Shown here in pieces: positions 12,231 through 18,493 of a stretch of 21,161 bases of DNA. The DNA is from a virus: IMG/VR virus record IMGVR_UViG_3300008448_012911, positions 1 through 21,161 of that record. One strand, written 5' to 3'. Below the pieces are notes generated by a model. That model was not told the DNA's origin. It searched no databases and was given only the letters and a program-made list of their open reading frames with translations. Both the position numbers and the translations under genes were made by a program. The stretch's first letter is position 1. Each line of letters begins with the position of its first letter.

Positions 12231-12974
12231 ATGAGTAAGAATAAAATTATTCTTAATAGACTATTTCCTGGTCCACCCATATTCCCAGTAGTTCCATTAA
12301 GTGCAAAAAGAGAATGGATGAATGAATCTAGGGAAAAGTTTGCTTACAAATGCATTCCACTAAACATTGCTAATCAGTATGGCTATGCAGTTTTATGTCC
12401 AGCAGACTTTACTCTAGACTGGTGGGGTGGAACAGAAGAAAAAGATGTAGACTTTCAAGTAACATCAGAAGAAGAATACTTTATAGAACATCTTCATAGT
12501 TATTTTGGTGGAGGAACGTTTACCATACACGTAGATTTTGTTATACGAACTCCAGAAGGATTCTCAACATACATTCGTGGGGTTCCTAATGAAACAAAAC
12601 AAGGACTAAAACCTCTAGACGCAATTGTTGAAACAGATTGGCTGTCATATACTTTTACATACAACTTTTTGCTCACAGAGCCAGGAAGCTACAGTTTTAA
12701 AAAAGGTGAGCCACTATTTGTGTTTTTTCCAATTGAGCGGGGCACAGTAGAAAGGTTTGAGTTACAAGAATCCAAAGTAGAAGAAGATCCTGAGCTATTA
12801 GCAGACTTTGAAGACTATCATCGTAAAAGAATAAAAGCAATTTCGGTTCCAATAACAAAGCCAGTATTCCAAAATTTTTACAGAGATGGGGTAAAGGCAT
12901 CTGGAGAAAAAGTTAGTATCAAAAACCACATCACAAACTTGATTTTTGGTGGAAAACGTGGTAACATTAAATAG
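12231..12974 (+). CDS. hypothetical protein, DUF6065-like
   Basis: A 247-aa cytoplasmic-looking protein between two tRNA genes. The N-terminal half is rich in Trp, Tyr, Phe and Pro, with a GYAVLCPADFTLDWWGG segment, and the middle has short beta strands (TFTIHVDFVIRT, FLLTEPGSYSF, PLFVFFPIERGT). The C-terminus is charged and helical (FEDYHRKRIKAI). The order 'Pro-rich start, small-residue-plus-W patch, beta core, PERG-like motif' recalls DUF6065, whose function I do not know; this is from memory. AGGGG (12220-12224) is six bases before ATG 12231 and three before ATG 12228, so I prefer 12231. Iron/2-oxoglutarate or kinase motifs are not visible. Confidence 0.7.
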   Translation: MSKNKIILNRLFPGPPIFPVVPLSAKREWMNESREKFAYKCIPLNIANQYGYAVLCPADFTLDWWGGTEEKDVDFQVTSEEEYFIEHLHSYFGGGTFTIHVDFVIRTPEGFSTYIRGVPNETKQGLKPLDAIVETDWLSYTFTYNFLLTEPGSYSFKKGEPLFVFFPIERGTVERFELQESKVEEDPELLADFEDYHRKRIKAISVPITKPVFQNFYRDGVKASGEKVSIKNHITNLIFGGKRGNIK

Positions 12975-12978
12975 TAAT

Positions 12979-13051
12979 GCCTCAATAGCTCATCTGGTAG
13001 AGCAACGCACTTGTAATGCGTAGGTGACGGGTTCAAGTCCTGTTTGAGGCT
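12979..13051 (+). tRNA. tRNA-Thr (TGT)
   Basis: Acceptor GCCTCAA / TTGAGGC, D stem GCTC / GAGC, anticodon stem ACGCA / TGCGT with loop CTTGTAA (anticodon TGT), T arm ACGGG-TTCAAGT-CCTGT, discriminator T. The gene lies four bases after the stop of the upstream CDS. Confidence 0.93.
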
Positions 13052-13058
13052 CTGATTA

Positions 13059-13067
13059 TGATATAAT
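13059..13067 (+). promoter_or_regulatory. promoter P6, extended -10 TGATATAAT
   Basis: TATAAT (13062-13067) with a TGA extension follows tRNA-Thr. A good -35 is not seen at 16-18 bases, where the tRNA lies. It would start near 13074 and give a leader of about 50 bases for the Hsp20 gene. Confidence 0.55.
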
Positions 13068-13123
13068 TAAAATGCCTGCCCAGGAAATGGGAGGAAAACA
13101 ACTCGCTGAAAAGGAGAAACAAA

Positions 13124-13519
13124 ATGGTAACAACATTCACTACGGAGTTCTTAAAGGATCCGTTTTTTAATATGGGACTAAATACCCTAAATGCAACAAA
13201 ACCAAGCTACCCACCATACAACGTAGTTAAAGTAGATGATGATCATCTAGTTATGGAATTTGCGGTAGCTGGATTCAAAAAGGACGAAATTAGTGTTACT
13301 ACTGAAAAAAATGTCCTAACCATTAAATCAACTAAAGACGATGCTGACGAAAAGGATTACCTACACAAGGGTATTGCTGCTCGTAAGTTTACTCGTTCTT
13401 TCACACTACCCGAATATTTTGAGGTAGAAAGTGCAAGCGTTGACAATGGCATTCTATACATTGATCTAATTAGGAACATTCCAGAAGAGAAGAAACCTAA
13501 AACTATTAAGATCAAGTAA
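13124..13519 (+). CDS. small heat-shock protein, Hsp20/IbpA-like
   Basis: A 131-aa ATP-independent holdase chaperone that keeps unfolding proteins soluble. The alpha-crystallin domain spans about residues 32-122: VVKVDDDHLVMEFAVAGF, then NVLTIKST, the IbpA-type stretch YLHKGIAARKFTRSFTLPE, and ASVDNGILYIDLIR. It ends with KKPKTIKIK, an IxI-like tail used for oligomer contacts. Length matches IbpA (about 137 aa). Phage Hsp20s are known in myovirus genomes and may protect the infected cell or assist virion assembly. AAGGAG (13111-13116) lies seven bases before ATG 13124. It is the only gene between P6 and the weak terminator at 13536. Confidence 0.9.
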   Translation: MVTTFTTEFLKDPFFNMGLNTLNATKPSYPPYNVVKVDDDHLVMEFAVAGFKKDEISVTTEKNVLTIKSTKDDADEKDYLHKGIAARKFTRSFTLPEYFEVESASVDNGILYIDLIRNIPEEKKPKTIKIK

Positions 13520-13535
13520 CTAAATCAAAACAACC

Positions 13536-13562
13536 TGAGCATGTTGATAAAAGGCTCATTTT
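13536..13562 (+). terminator. weak intrinsic terminator
   Basis: TGAGC (13536-13540) and GCTCA (13554-13558) form a five-base stem with a 13-base loop, followed by TTTT. It lies between the Hsp20 stop and the next promoter, where a terminator is expected, but the stem is short. Confidence 0.4.
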
Positions 13563-13568
13563 AAAAGA

Positions 13569-13579
13569 TGGTATAATAG
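13569..13579 (+). promoter_or_regulatory. promoter P7, extended -10 TGGTATAATAG
   Basis: TATAAT is at 13572-13577 with a TGG extension; the 11-mer is identical to those at 316 and 8385. TTGATA (13544-13549) is 22 bases upstream, too far for a normal -35, so recognition should rely on the extended -10. Starts near 13584 for the endolysin gene. Confidence 0.65.
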
Positions 13580-13603
13580 GTTTATGCTAACAAGCATATA
13601 ACC
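13579..13603 (+). repeat. 5' leader hairpin of the endolysin mRNA
   Basis: GGTTTATGCT (13579-13588) pairs with AGCATA-T-AACC (13593-13603) around the loop AACA, leaving one bulged T. It overlaps the predicted start site, so the inner stem TATGCT/AGCATA would cap the mRNA 5' end. The ribosome site AAGGAG (13608-13613) stays free. Confidence 0.5.
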
Positions 13604-13620
13604 CTATAAGGAGATTTAAC

Positions 13621-14292
13621 ATGACAACTTGGATTAGGCCAGTAGATGGCGGATCAATTTCAGACAGCTTTGACGGACACAAGAATCGGGCAAAGCCTTC
13701 AGTAAACCCAGGAGTTGACTACGCTGTTGCTACTGGAACACCAGCAAAAGCCGTTGCTGACGGAACTGTTATCAATACTGTTCCAACCTTTGCTGGTGCT
13801 GGTGGACGTATGGTCTTCCTAAGCTTCCCATCAGGTCACACTGCAGATTACTTACACCTTTCACGTATTGACGTACAGCCAGGACAAGCAGTAAAACAGG
13901 GTCAAGTGATTGGCTTAACTGGTGGCTCAGGTCTTGGCAAAGAAAACGGATATGGTGCACACCTTCACTTCTCATTCCGAGTTGGCGGTAAGCCAACAAT
14001 GGGTGCTGGAAACATTGACTACGAAGCTTTCCGTGGAGCACCTACAAGTGCTGCACCTGCAGCTCCAAGTGTTGCACCTGCTAAAGCTGGAACAAGAGCG
14101 TACCCAGGAAGAATGTTAAAACAAGGCGAACCCGCTAACGCAGATGTTCTTTACCTACAAAACAAACTAGGCGTAAACCCTACTGGTCCATTTGGTCCAA
14201 AGACTCACGCTGCTGTTGTTGCTTTCCAGAAGTCCAAAGGATTGACAGCTGACGGCATTGTTGGTCCTAAGACTTGGGGATTACTAGGTTAA
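13621..14292 (+). CDS. endolysin: M23 metallopeptidase plus peptidoglycan-binding domain
   Basis: A 223-aa lytic enzyme. Residues about 25-125 are an M23 (LytM/lysostaphin) fold that cuts peptide bridges in peptidoglycan; the zinc set is Asp33 in NPGVDY plus GAHLHFSF with His115 and His117. An Ala/Pro linker (140-157) joins a PG_binding_1 domain (about 165-222) with GPFGPKTHAAVVAFQKSKGL and DGIVGPKTWG. It has no signal peptide, so it needs a holin to reach the wall, or acts as a virion protein. The position where M23 enzymes normally have the first zinc His (HxxxD) is Asn29, which may alter or abolish activity. ATG 13621 has AAGGAG (13608-13613). Candidate holins lie at 9805, 10005 and 18494. 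Confidence 0.9.
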   Translation: MTTWIRPVDGGSISDSFDGHKNRAKPSVNPGVDYAVATGTPAKAVADGTVINTVPTFAGAGGRMVFLSFPSGHTADYLHLSRIDVQPGQAVKQGQVIGLTGGSGLGKENGYGAHLHFSFRVGGKPTMGAGNIDYEAFRGAPTSAAPAAPSVAPAKAGTRAYPGRMLKQGEPANADVLYLQNKLGVNPTGPFGPKTHAAVVAFQKSKGLTADGIVGPKTWGLLG

Positions 14293-14305
14293 ATATAAAT
14301 AACAA

Positions 14306-14482
14306 ATGCCTATATATGAATATGAGTGCTCTTCTTGCACTGAAAAAATAGCGGTAACCAGAGGCATCAATGAAGATGACCCTGGATATCGTTGTAACAC
14401 TTGCAATTTAGAGCTTAATCGTGTATACTCATTAGGAGCTGTTACTTTCAACGGTAGCGGATTTTACAGTACTGACAAGTAA
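14306..14482 (+). CDS. FmdB-type zinc ribbon protein, 58 aa
   Basis: A 58-residue protein starting MPIYEYECSSC, the hallmark of the FmdB family of zinc ribbons. Two CxxC pairs (Cys8/Cys11, Cys36/Cys39) should hold one zinc ion. Family members are often called regulatory, but their function is poorly known and they occur in many actinophages. ATG 14306 is 13 bases after the endolysin stop with no evident Shine-Dalgarno. The stop at 14480-14482 is nine bases before the next ATG. The exact match of the N-terminal motif makes the family call strong despite the small size. Confidence 0.85.
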   Translation: MPIYEYECSSCTEKIAVTRGINEDDPGYRCNTCNLELNRVYSLGAVTFNGSGFYSTDK

Positions 14483-14491
14483 GGAAACTTA

Positions 14492-14734
14492 ATGCAAGCA
14501 GTAGTAGATAAGACTCCAAAAGTTTGGACGATGAATGCAACAGATCGTTGTGATTCTTGTTCTGCACAAGCCTATGTTTGGGTAAAAGGGATATCAGGAG
14601 AGTTATACTTCTGTTCTCATCACTATAATAAGATCATAGATGATCCAAAAGGTCATGAAAAAATGATGGGCTTTATGCTAGAAATCATTGACGAGAGAGA
14701 TCGTTTAACTGAAAATAGACTAAAGGATAATTAA
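14492..14734 (+). CDS. zinc-binding protein, DUF7455-like
   Basis: An 80-aa protein with DRCDSCSAQAYVW, a Gly-containing turn, then LYFCSHHYNK: Cys20, Cys23, Cys41 and His43 or His44 form a likely zinc site. This matches a small protein common in actinobacteria and their phages that I know as DUF7455; its role is unknown. The C-terminal half is a charged helix (residues 50-80). The start follows AAGGAAACTTA (14481-), whose AAGGAA is near-optimal. The next gene begins directly at 14735. The presence of this host-type protein is one reason to suspect an actinobacterial host. Confidence 0.8.
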   Translation: MQAVVDKTPKVWTMNATDRCDSCSAQAYVWVKGISGELYFCSHHYNKIIDDPKGHEKMMGFMLEIIDERDRLTENRLKDN

Positions 14735-15139
14735 ATGTTTGAGTATTATGTAAAACAAGTTATTGGCGTAGTAGATGGAGATACCATTGACGTTGTTATT
14801 GATTTAGGATTTGATATTAGCTTTACTTCACGTGTGAGGTTGGCTGGCATTGATACCCCAGAAAGTCGTACAAAAGACAAGGCAGAGAAAGCTCTTGGTC
14901 TAGAATCAAAAAAGTATTTAGCAGATCGTATTAAGGCTGCTAAGACTGTTGTTATTAAAACTGAGAAAATGGATTCATCCGAAAAGTATGGACGCATTCT
15001 TGGATGGCTATACCTTGACGGTGAGGGTAACTCAATCAACATGGAAATGATTGAAAAAGGTTATGCCTGGGGGTATCTTGGAGATACCAAGGTTAAAAAC
15101 TTTGATGAGTTAAAGTCCAAGAGAGCACTCAATAGCTAA
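14735..15139 (+). CDS. thermonuclease (SNase-like) DNA/RNA nuclease
   Basis: A 134-aa staphylococcal-nuclease-like enzyme that hydrolyses DNA and RNA with calcium. The metal and catalytic residues are in place: Asp14 and Asp16 in VVDGDTIDV, Arg35, Asp40 and Glu43 in RVRLAGIDTPE, and Arg87 in KYGRILGWL. The numbering of Arg35, Asp40, Glu43 and Arg87 happens to coincide with mature staphylococcal nuclease. No signal peptide is visible, so it may act in the cytoplasm, for example in host DNA breakdown or nucleotide scavenging alongside the ribonucleotide reductase. It is short at the C-terminus, ending after LKSKRALNS. The next ATG overlaps its stop (TAATG, 15139). Confidence 0.92.
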   Translation: MFEYYVKQVIGVVDGDTIDVVIDLGFDISFTSRVRLAGIDTPESRTKDKAEKALGLESKKYLADRIKAAKTVVIKTEKMDSSEKYGRILGWLYLDGEGNSINMEMIEKGYAWGYLGDTKVKNFDELKSKRALNS

Positions 15140-15462
15140 TGATAGAGCCATCAATGGAGGAGCTAATCCTTAATGGTGTGGTAGAGGTAGCTGGAATTGA
15201 TGCTGATACTGGTGAGTTTCTATATAACTTTACTCCAAAACTTAGAGAGCTAATGCCAGATCTATGGAACGAGCGTCTTGATTTTATTCATAACGAAATA
15301 ATGTATTTTTGGGAAAAGGGTTTTATAGATGCTCAAGGAATGGATGACATTAACCCAACTGTCTTATTGACTGATCTGGCTCATGATGAAGATGCTATAT
15401 CTGAACTACCACCAGAAAAGCAGGCATCTCTAAGAGAGATAAAAAGACTGTTTGAAAAGTGA
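15139..15462 (+). CDS. hypothetical acidic protein, 107 aa
   Basis: I do not recognise this protein. It is acidic, mostly helical, with Trp and Leu positions (MPDLWNERLDFIHNEIMYFW, residues about 39-58) typical of a small structural or assembly factor, and resembles the small conserved proteins next to head-gene clusters of other phages only in general character. It lies in a coupled operon with the thermonuclease (one-base overlap). Its last bases carry the -10 box of the next promoter (TATAAT starts at 15463, one base after the stop). Confidence 0.65.
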   Translation: MIEPSMEELILNGVVEVAGIDADTGEFLYNFTPKLRELMPDLWNERLDFIHNEIMYFWEKGFIDAQGMDDINPTVLLTDLAHDEDAISELPPEKQASLREIKRLFEK

Positions 15463-15468
15463 TATAAT
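15460..15468 (+). promoter_or_regulatory. promoter P8, extended -10 TGATATAAT, leaderless
   Basis: TATAAT (15463-15468) with TGA extension ends six bases before ATG 15475. There is no Shine-Dalgarno in the preceding 20 bases, so the mRNA probably starts at the ATG. No strong -35 is seen. Confidence 0.7.
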
Positions 15469-15474
15469 ATAACT

Positions 15475-16581
15475 ATGCCATATCATGTTGGAGAAAAAGG
15501 ATCATACGATTGCTCAGGATACCCTGCAGTAAAAGATGACGGTACCGTAATGGGTTGCCACGACACAGCAGAAGCTGCTGCTAATCAAATTTATGCAATT
15601 AACCAATCTGAGGGAAACATTGAGGCTGGTATTGGTATTAAAAATCCAGAAGACTGGCCTGTTGACAAGTCAGAGTGCTGTCCAGAAGATCCTATCACCA
15701 AACAATCACCTTGCTGGGAAGGCTACGTTCAGCGTGGAATGAAAGAAAAAGATGGCAAGATGGTTCCAAACTGTGTGCCAGTCTCAAAGTCTATGGATGA
15801 AGAGACTTATCGTAAGTTTAAACCAAAGCGTCGCAAGCCAGGATATGTTTCTGACTCTACGGGTGCTGTAATTGCAGGGAGTAGTTCAATGACAACGAAG
15901 TCAGCGATTACTGAGGGTGACTTTGTAATGGGGCAAACATCTGAAGGCATTGTTCATGGTGTTGTTGAGCACATTATGTGGGAGGGCGGAACTCTTGGAA
16001 CACCAGGATCTGAATACGCTCTTGAATCTATGCCACCAGAAAATCCAGCAATGTCTGTAAGAATTTATGAATACGAAGACGATGAAGAGTATTGGGAGCC
16101 AACAGCTTACAGTATTGGAATGATGTATGTAGATGCAACTGTTGTTGATATGGAAGACCACGACATGGACGAAATGGATATGATGTCTAAGGCTGAGGGC
16201 TACGCACCAACATCTGGAATGAAGGCTGCTGCACGTCGTGCTCTTAAATGGAAAGAAGATGGCAAAGCTACTGGTGCAGGAACTCCTGTAGGATGGGGTA
16301 GAGCTACAGACATCGTAGCAGGACGATCAATGTCCTTGAGTGTAGTTAAGCGTATGTATTCTTTCTTCTCACGTCATGAAGTTGACAAAAAGGGTAAGGG
16401 TTTTTTCTCAGGACCAGAGTTTCCATCTAATGGTCGTATCATGTGGGATGCATGGGGTGGAGATGCGGGCTTCTCATGGTCACGTGCAATCGTAAAGCGT
16501 GAAATGGATAAAGCACTATTTGCTGATTTTGGAACAGATTATACAAACGTAGACAAGATAACTCATATTTTTAAAGACTAG
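15475..16581 (+). CDS. multi-module Cys-rich phage protein, 368 aa
   Basis: Three modules are visible. Residues 1-45 (YDCSGYPAVKDDGTVMGCHD) are a short Cys-containing domain seen in various phage structural proteins. Residues 68-101 hold CWEGYVQRGMKEKDGKMVP-type sequence with Cys68, 69, 80 and 100, and 145-225 look like an SH3-like beta barrel (GDFVMGQTSEGIVHGVVEHI). Residues 240-340 hold a helical domain with TSGMKAAARRALKWKEDG and SRHEVDKKGKGF, familiar from head- or tail-associated phage proteins and proteases but without catalytic residues I can name. The acidic, Met/Asp-rich link at 226-238 is low complexity. It is a likely virion or assembly protein. Transcription appears leaderless from P8. 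Confidence 0.75.
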   Translation: MPYHVGEKGSYDCSGYPAVKDDGTVMGCHDTAEAAANQIYAINQSEGNIEAGIGIKNPEDWPVDKSECCPEDPITKQSPCWEGYVQRGMKEKDGKMVPNCVPVSKSMDEETYRKFKPKRRKPGYVSDSTGAVIAGSSSMTTKSAITEGDFVMGQTSEGIVHGVVEHIMWEGGTLGTPGSEYALESMPPENPAMSVRIYEYEDDEEYWEPTAYSIGMMYVDATVVDMEDHDMDEMDMMSKAEGYAPTSGMKAAARRALKWKEDGKATGAGTPVGWGRATDIVAGRSMSLSVVKRMYSFFSRHEVDKKGKGFFSGPEFPSNGRIMWDAWGGDAGFSWSRAIVKREMDKALFADFGTDYTNVDKITHIFKD

Positions 16582-16592
16582 TTGGGAAAATA

Positions 16593-16991
16593 ATGTTAAA
16601 TTATTTTATAGTGTTTTTTGCAGGGGTATTGACAACACTATCCATAATTGCTATAATTGTAAAGTATAATAAGCTAAGTCATGCCAAGATTAAGCCTATA
16701 AGACAAAGCATCATATTCTGGGAATTAAAGCAATTTATGCCAGACATAATGTATGATTTTTTAAATAGGCCTACGCAAGCACAAAGCTACGATAGCAACA
16801 GAAGCTTTAAGTTTATTGAGATGCCAGACAACAAGGCATATTGGTTAGACAGAAACAAGATTTATTATGCAGACATTAAAGATGATGGAAGATTTAATCC
16901 AGGAGAGGGAAAACTTTCTGAGATGAAAAATCTATCTGAAAAACAATTGGTAAAAATGTTGTTTATTTACAACAGTTTAAAGAACGGCTAG
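16593..16991 (+). CDS. single-pass membrane protein, 132 aa
   Basis: The N-terminal membrane segment (about residues 3-23: YFIVFFAGVLTTLSIIAI) is followed by a basic patch (YNKLSHAKIKPIR) and a soluble C-terminal domain that is not recognised. With N-in topology the soluble domain would lie outside, but the positive patch right after the segment favours the cytoplasm (N-out, C-in). ATG 16593 follows GGGAAAA (16583-). A consensus promoter pattern (16629-16657) lies inside the membrane-segment codons; it may be incidental. Function unknown. Confidence 0.75.
   Translation: MLNYFIVFFAGVLTTLSIIAIIVKYNKLSHAKIKPIRQSIIFWELKQFMPDIMYDFLNRPTQAQSYDSNRSFKFIEMPDNKAYWLDRNKIYYADIKDDGRFNPGEGKLSEMKNLSEKQLVKMLFIYNSLKNG
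16629..16657 (+). promoter_or_regulatory. internal consensus promoter-like sequence
   Basis: TTGACA (16629-16634), 17 bases, and TATAAT (16652-16657) preceded by TGC give a full sigma-70 match with extended -10 inside the membrane-protein gene. It could drive the downstream genes 16996-18838, or it may be an accident of Leu-Thr-Thr and Ala-Ile-Ile codons. Confidence 0.45.
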
Positions 16992-16995
16992 AAAA

Positions 16996-17346
16996 TTGAA
17001 AATTGCAGTGCAGGGGACAAAAAACTTTGATGATTACAATGTTTTCATGAGAGCTATTGCTGTGGGCATGTCTATGCTGTCAGAGGATGATAAAGAAATT
17101 TTAGTTTATAGTGTTGGTCCAAGACGGATCAATGGCTACGTTACTGAATTTTGTAACATTACTGAGCGTAGTTTAAAATCTAGAGGAATTAAGATTCGTT
17201 ATCAAAAGGTTCCTTTAGTTTGGGTAGAAGAAAATGTTTCAATTTTTAACTATCTTATTTTTCTAAGTAAGCCAGGAGAGTATAACTCAAAGCTGGTGGC
17301 TCAGGCAGAGCTGTCTGGGGTTGAGGTAGGGTTGTTTAAATTCTAA
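16996..17346 (+). CDS. SLOG/Rossmann-like small protein, 116 aa
   Basis: The protein begins with a beta strand and an early Gly (KIAVQGTKNFDDYNVFMRAI), followed by ILVYSVGPRRINGYVTEFC and a C-terminal strand-helix (FNYLIFLSKPGEYNSKLVAQAELSGVEV). This order is reminiscent of nucleotide-binding SLOG-type domains (YspA and relatives) that sense or process nucleotides. The TTG start at 16996, four bases after the preceding stop, gives MKIAVQG. No canonical Shine-Dalgarno is seen, so coupling to the upstream gene is likely. No antiphage or toxin partner is evident next to it. The fold call is a judgement by eye. Confidence 0.6.
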   Translation: MKIAVQGTKNFDDYNVFMRAIAVGMSMLSEDDKEILVYSVGPRRINGYVTEFCNITERSLKSRGIKIRYQKVPLVWVEENVSIFNYLIFLSKPGEYNSKLVAQAELSGVEVGLFKF

Positions 17347-17381
17347 TGTCAAATACAAACACTCAATATAAAGAGGTAAAA

Positions 17382-17594
17382 ATGAAACAAGTTAAGTCAC
17401 TAGGAAAGATGGAAAAGATCGTTTCTAGAAATAAATCCTTGTCATGGGATGGATGGAATGTAGTGGAGCTCATTAAGAATCCAGGTGCAATGTTTAAACC
17501 AAACGGTGCCAGGATTAAGGGAGTTTGGTATATAAAAAACATTTTCATCGTAGACCAAGATGGATGGAGAATACCTAGTAAATATGCGGAGTAA
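17382..17594 (+). CDS. hypothetical small protein, 70 aa
   Basis: A small basic protein rich in Trp, Lys and Ile with two predicted strands near the end (VWYIKNIFIVDQDGWRIP). I do not recognise the family. Two starts are possible: ATG 17346, which overlaps the upstream stop by one base and would add 12 residues, or ATG 17382, which has AAGAGGT (17371-17377) at a good distance; I chose the latter. It precedes whiB closely (three bases between), within a chain of short overlapping genes typical of phage early or regulatory blocks. Confidence 0.6.
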   Translation: MKQVKSLGKMEKIVSRNKSLSWDGWNVVELIKNPGAMFKPNGARIKGVWYIKNIFIVDQDGWRIPSKYAE

Positions 17595-17597
17595 GAC

Positions 17598-17882
17598 ATG
17601 CAAAATGATAGTTGGAAAAACAAAGCTGCATGCCTTGGGGAAGATACAAATGACTTTTTTGACACATATGAAGAAGACGTTGATTCAAGATCTTTAGTAG
17701 ACAAGATTTGTAGGGAGTGTCCTGTGAGAAAAATATGTTTCGCATCTGGAGTTTCTGGTAAAGAAACTGGGGTTTGGGGCGGTATTTATATTGAACAGGG
17801 TGACATTTCAAGAGAATTTAATAGACATAAGACAAAGCAAGACTGGGGTAATACCTGGCAAGCATTAACGATGGAGCAGTAA
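17598..17882 (+). CDS. WhiB-like iron-sulfur transcription regulator
   Basis: A 94-aa WhiB family protein, an actinobacteria-specific 4Fe-4S transcription factor that binds the host sigma factor. The four ligands are Cys12, Cys38, Cys41 and Cys47 in the expected C-x25-C-x2-C-x5-C order, followed by the G(V/I)WGG turn (GVWGGIY, residues 58-64). Phage WhiBs, such as TM4 WhiBTM4, can interfere with host division regulation or superinfection. GGAG at 17587 supports ATG 17598. The C-terminal basic segment (NRHKTKQD) fits DNA contact. It overlaps the next gene by one base. This is the strongest evidence for an actinobacterial host. Confidence 0.93.
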   Translation: MQNDSWKNKAACLGEDTNDFFDTYEEDVDSRSLVDKICRECPVRKICFASGVSGKETGVWGGIYIEQGDISREFNRHKTKQDWGNTWQALTMEQ

Positions 17883-18127
17883 TGGCATACACAGACGCAA
17901 TGAGACGTGCTTTTCATTCAGTAACGCCACCCAAAGGCTTTGTTGGTGTTGAATTGGTAGACAATGAACACTTTATTTCAATTAGGCTTGACGAGAAAAA
18001 CTTTGCATCGCTTGTTGAAGAAGATAAGCGTAGAGCAATTGAGTATGTATTTAGGGTAAAGGATGCTCTTGAAAATAATGGAGCAGTGGTTCTTGTGGTT
18101 AGAAAAGCATTGGGAGGAAAAGAATAA
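17882..18127 (+). CDS. hypothetical protein, 81 aa
   Basis: An 81-aa protein without recognised family. It has a beta strand-rich middle (FVGVELVDNEHFISIRLDEKNF) and a helix (EEDKRRAIEYVFRVKDALENN) followed by a strand (AVVLVVRKAL), the layout of a small alpha/beta protein. ATG 17882 overlaps the whiB stop (TAATG) and its own stop overlaps the next ATG (18127), so it is embedded in the operon. Nothing indicates a membrane or secretion signal. Confidence 0.65.
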   Translation: MAYTDAMRRAFHSVTPPKGFVGVELVDNEHFISIRLDEKNFASLVEEDKRRAIEYVFRVKDALENNGAVVLVVRKALGGKE

Positions 18128-18492
18128 TGGAACAGTACTTGTATTTGAGTGGTATATTGCTTTTATCTTTTACCACTATTGTTCTTCTAATACTATTAAT
18201 ACTTAGTAAAAGAAAAAATTTAGGATTGGAAAAAAGATTGGCTAATCGTGAAGAGATCGCCAATGAGTCGTATGTAAGGTTTCTTAATGAATCTAGAAAC
18301 ACTGCATATGAATACATTGAAGATGTTCAAGATAAGCTAATTGATTTTGCAAAAAGAGTTGAGCCGCAGCTCGACTATTACAACACATATGGCACGGCAG
18401 TTCAGGGTCCACACACCATACTCGTTAAAGAACTTAGCGAAGCTTATGAAGACCTTAAAGCTGTAATGCCAGAAAATAATAAGGAGAAATAA
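18127..18492 (+). CDS. membrane protein with long helical tail
   Basis: A 121-aa protein with one membrane segment at about residues 5-27 (YLSGILLLSFTTIVLLILLI), then a basic stretch (SKRKNLGLEKRLANR) and a helix-rich, probably coiled-coil, charged region to about residue 75 and beyond. The layout is that of a spanin-like, envelope-tethering or holin accessory protein, but no motif proves this. GGAGG (18115-18119) is eight bases before ATG 18127. The next gene, a holin-like protein with a Lys-Ala tail, begins two bases after the stop, suggesting a membrane-related pair. Confidence 0.65.
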   Translation: MEQYLYLSGILLLSFTTIVLLILLILSKRKNLGLEKRLANREEIANESYVRFLNESRNTAYEYIEDVQDKLIDFAKRVEPQLDYYNTYGTAVQGPHTILVKELSEAYEDLKAVMPENNKEK

Positions 18493-18493
18493 A

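Noticed and set aside
13072-13173. Short leader ORF starting at ATG 13072
   Set aside because: It has no ribosome site and runs out of frame into the Hsp20 gene, with no attenuator hairpin to suggest a leader peptide.
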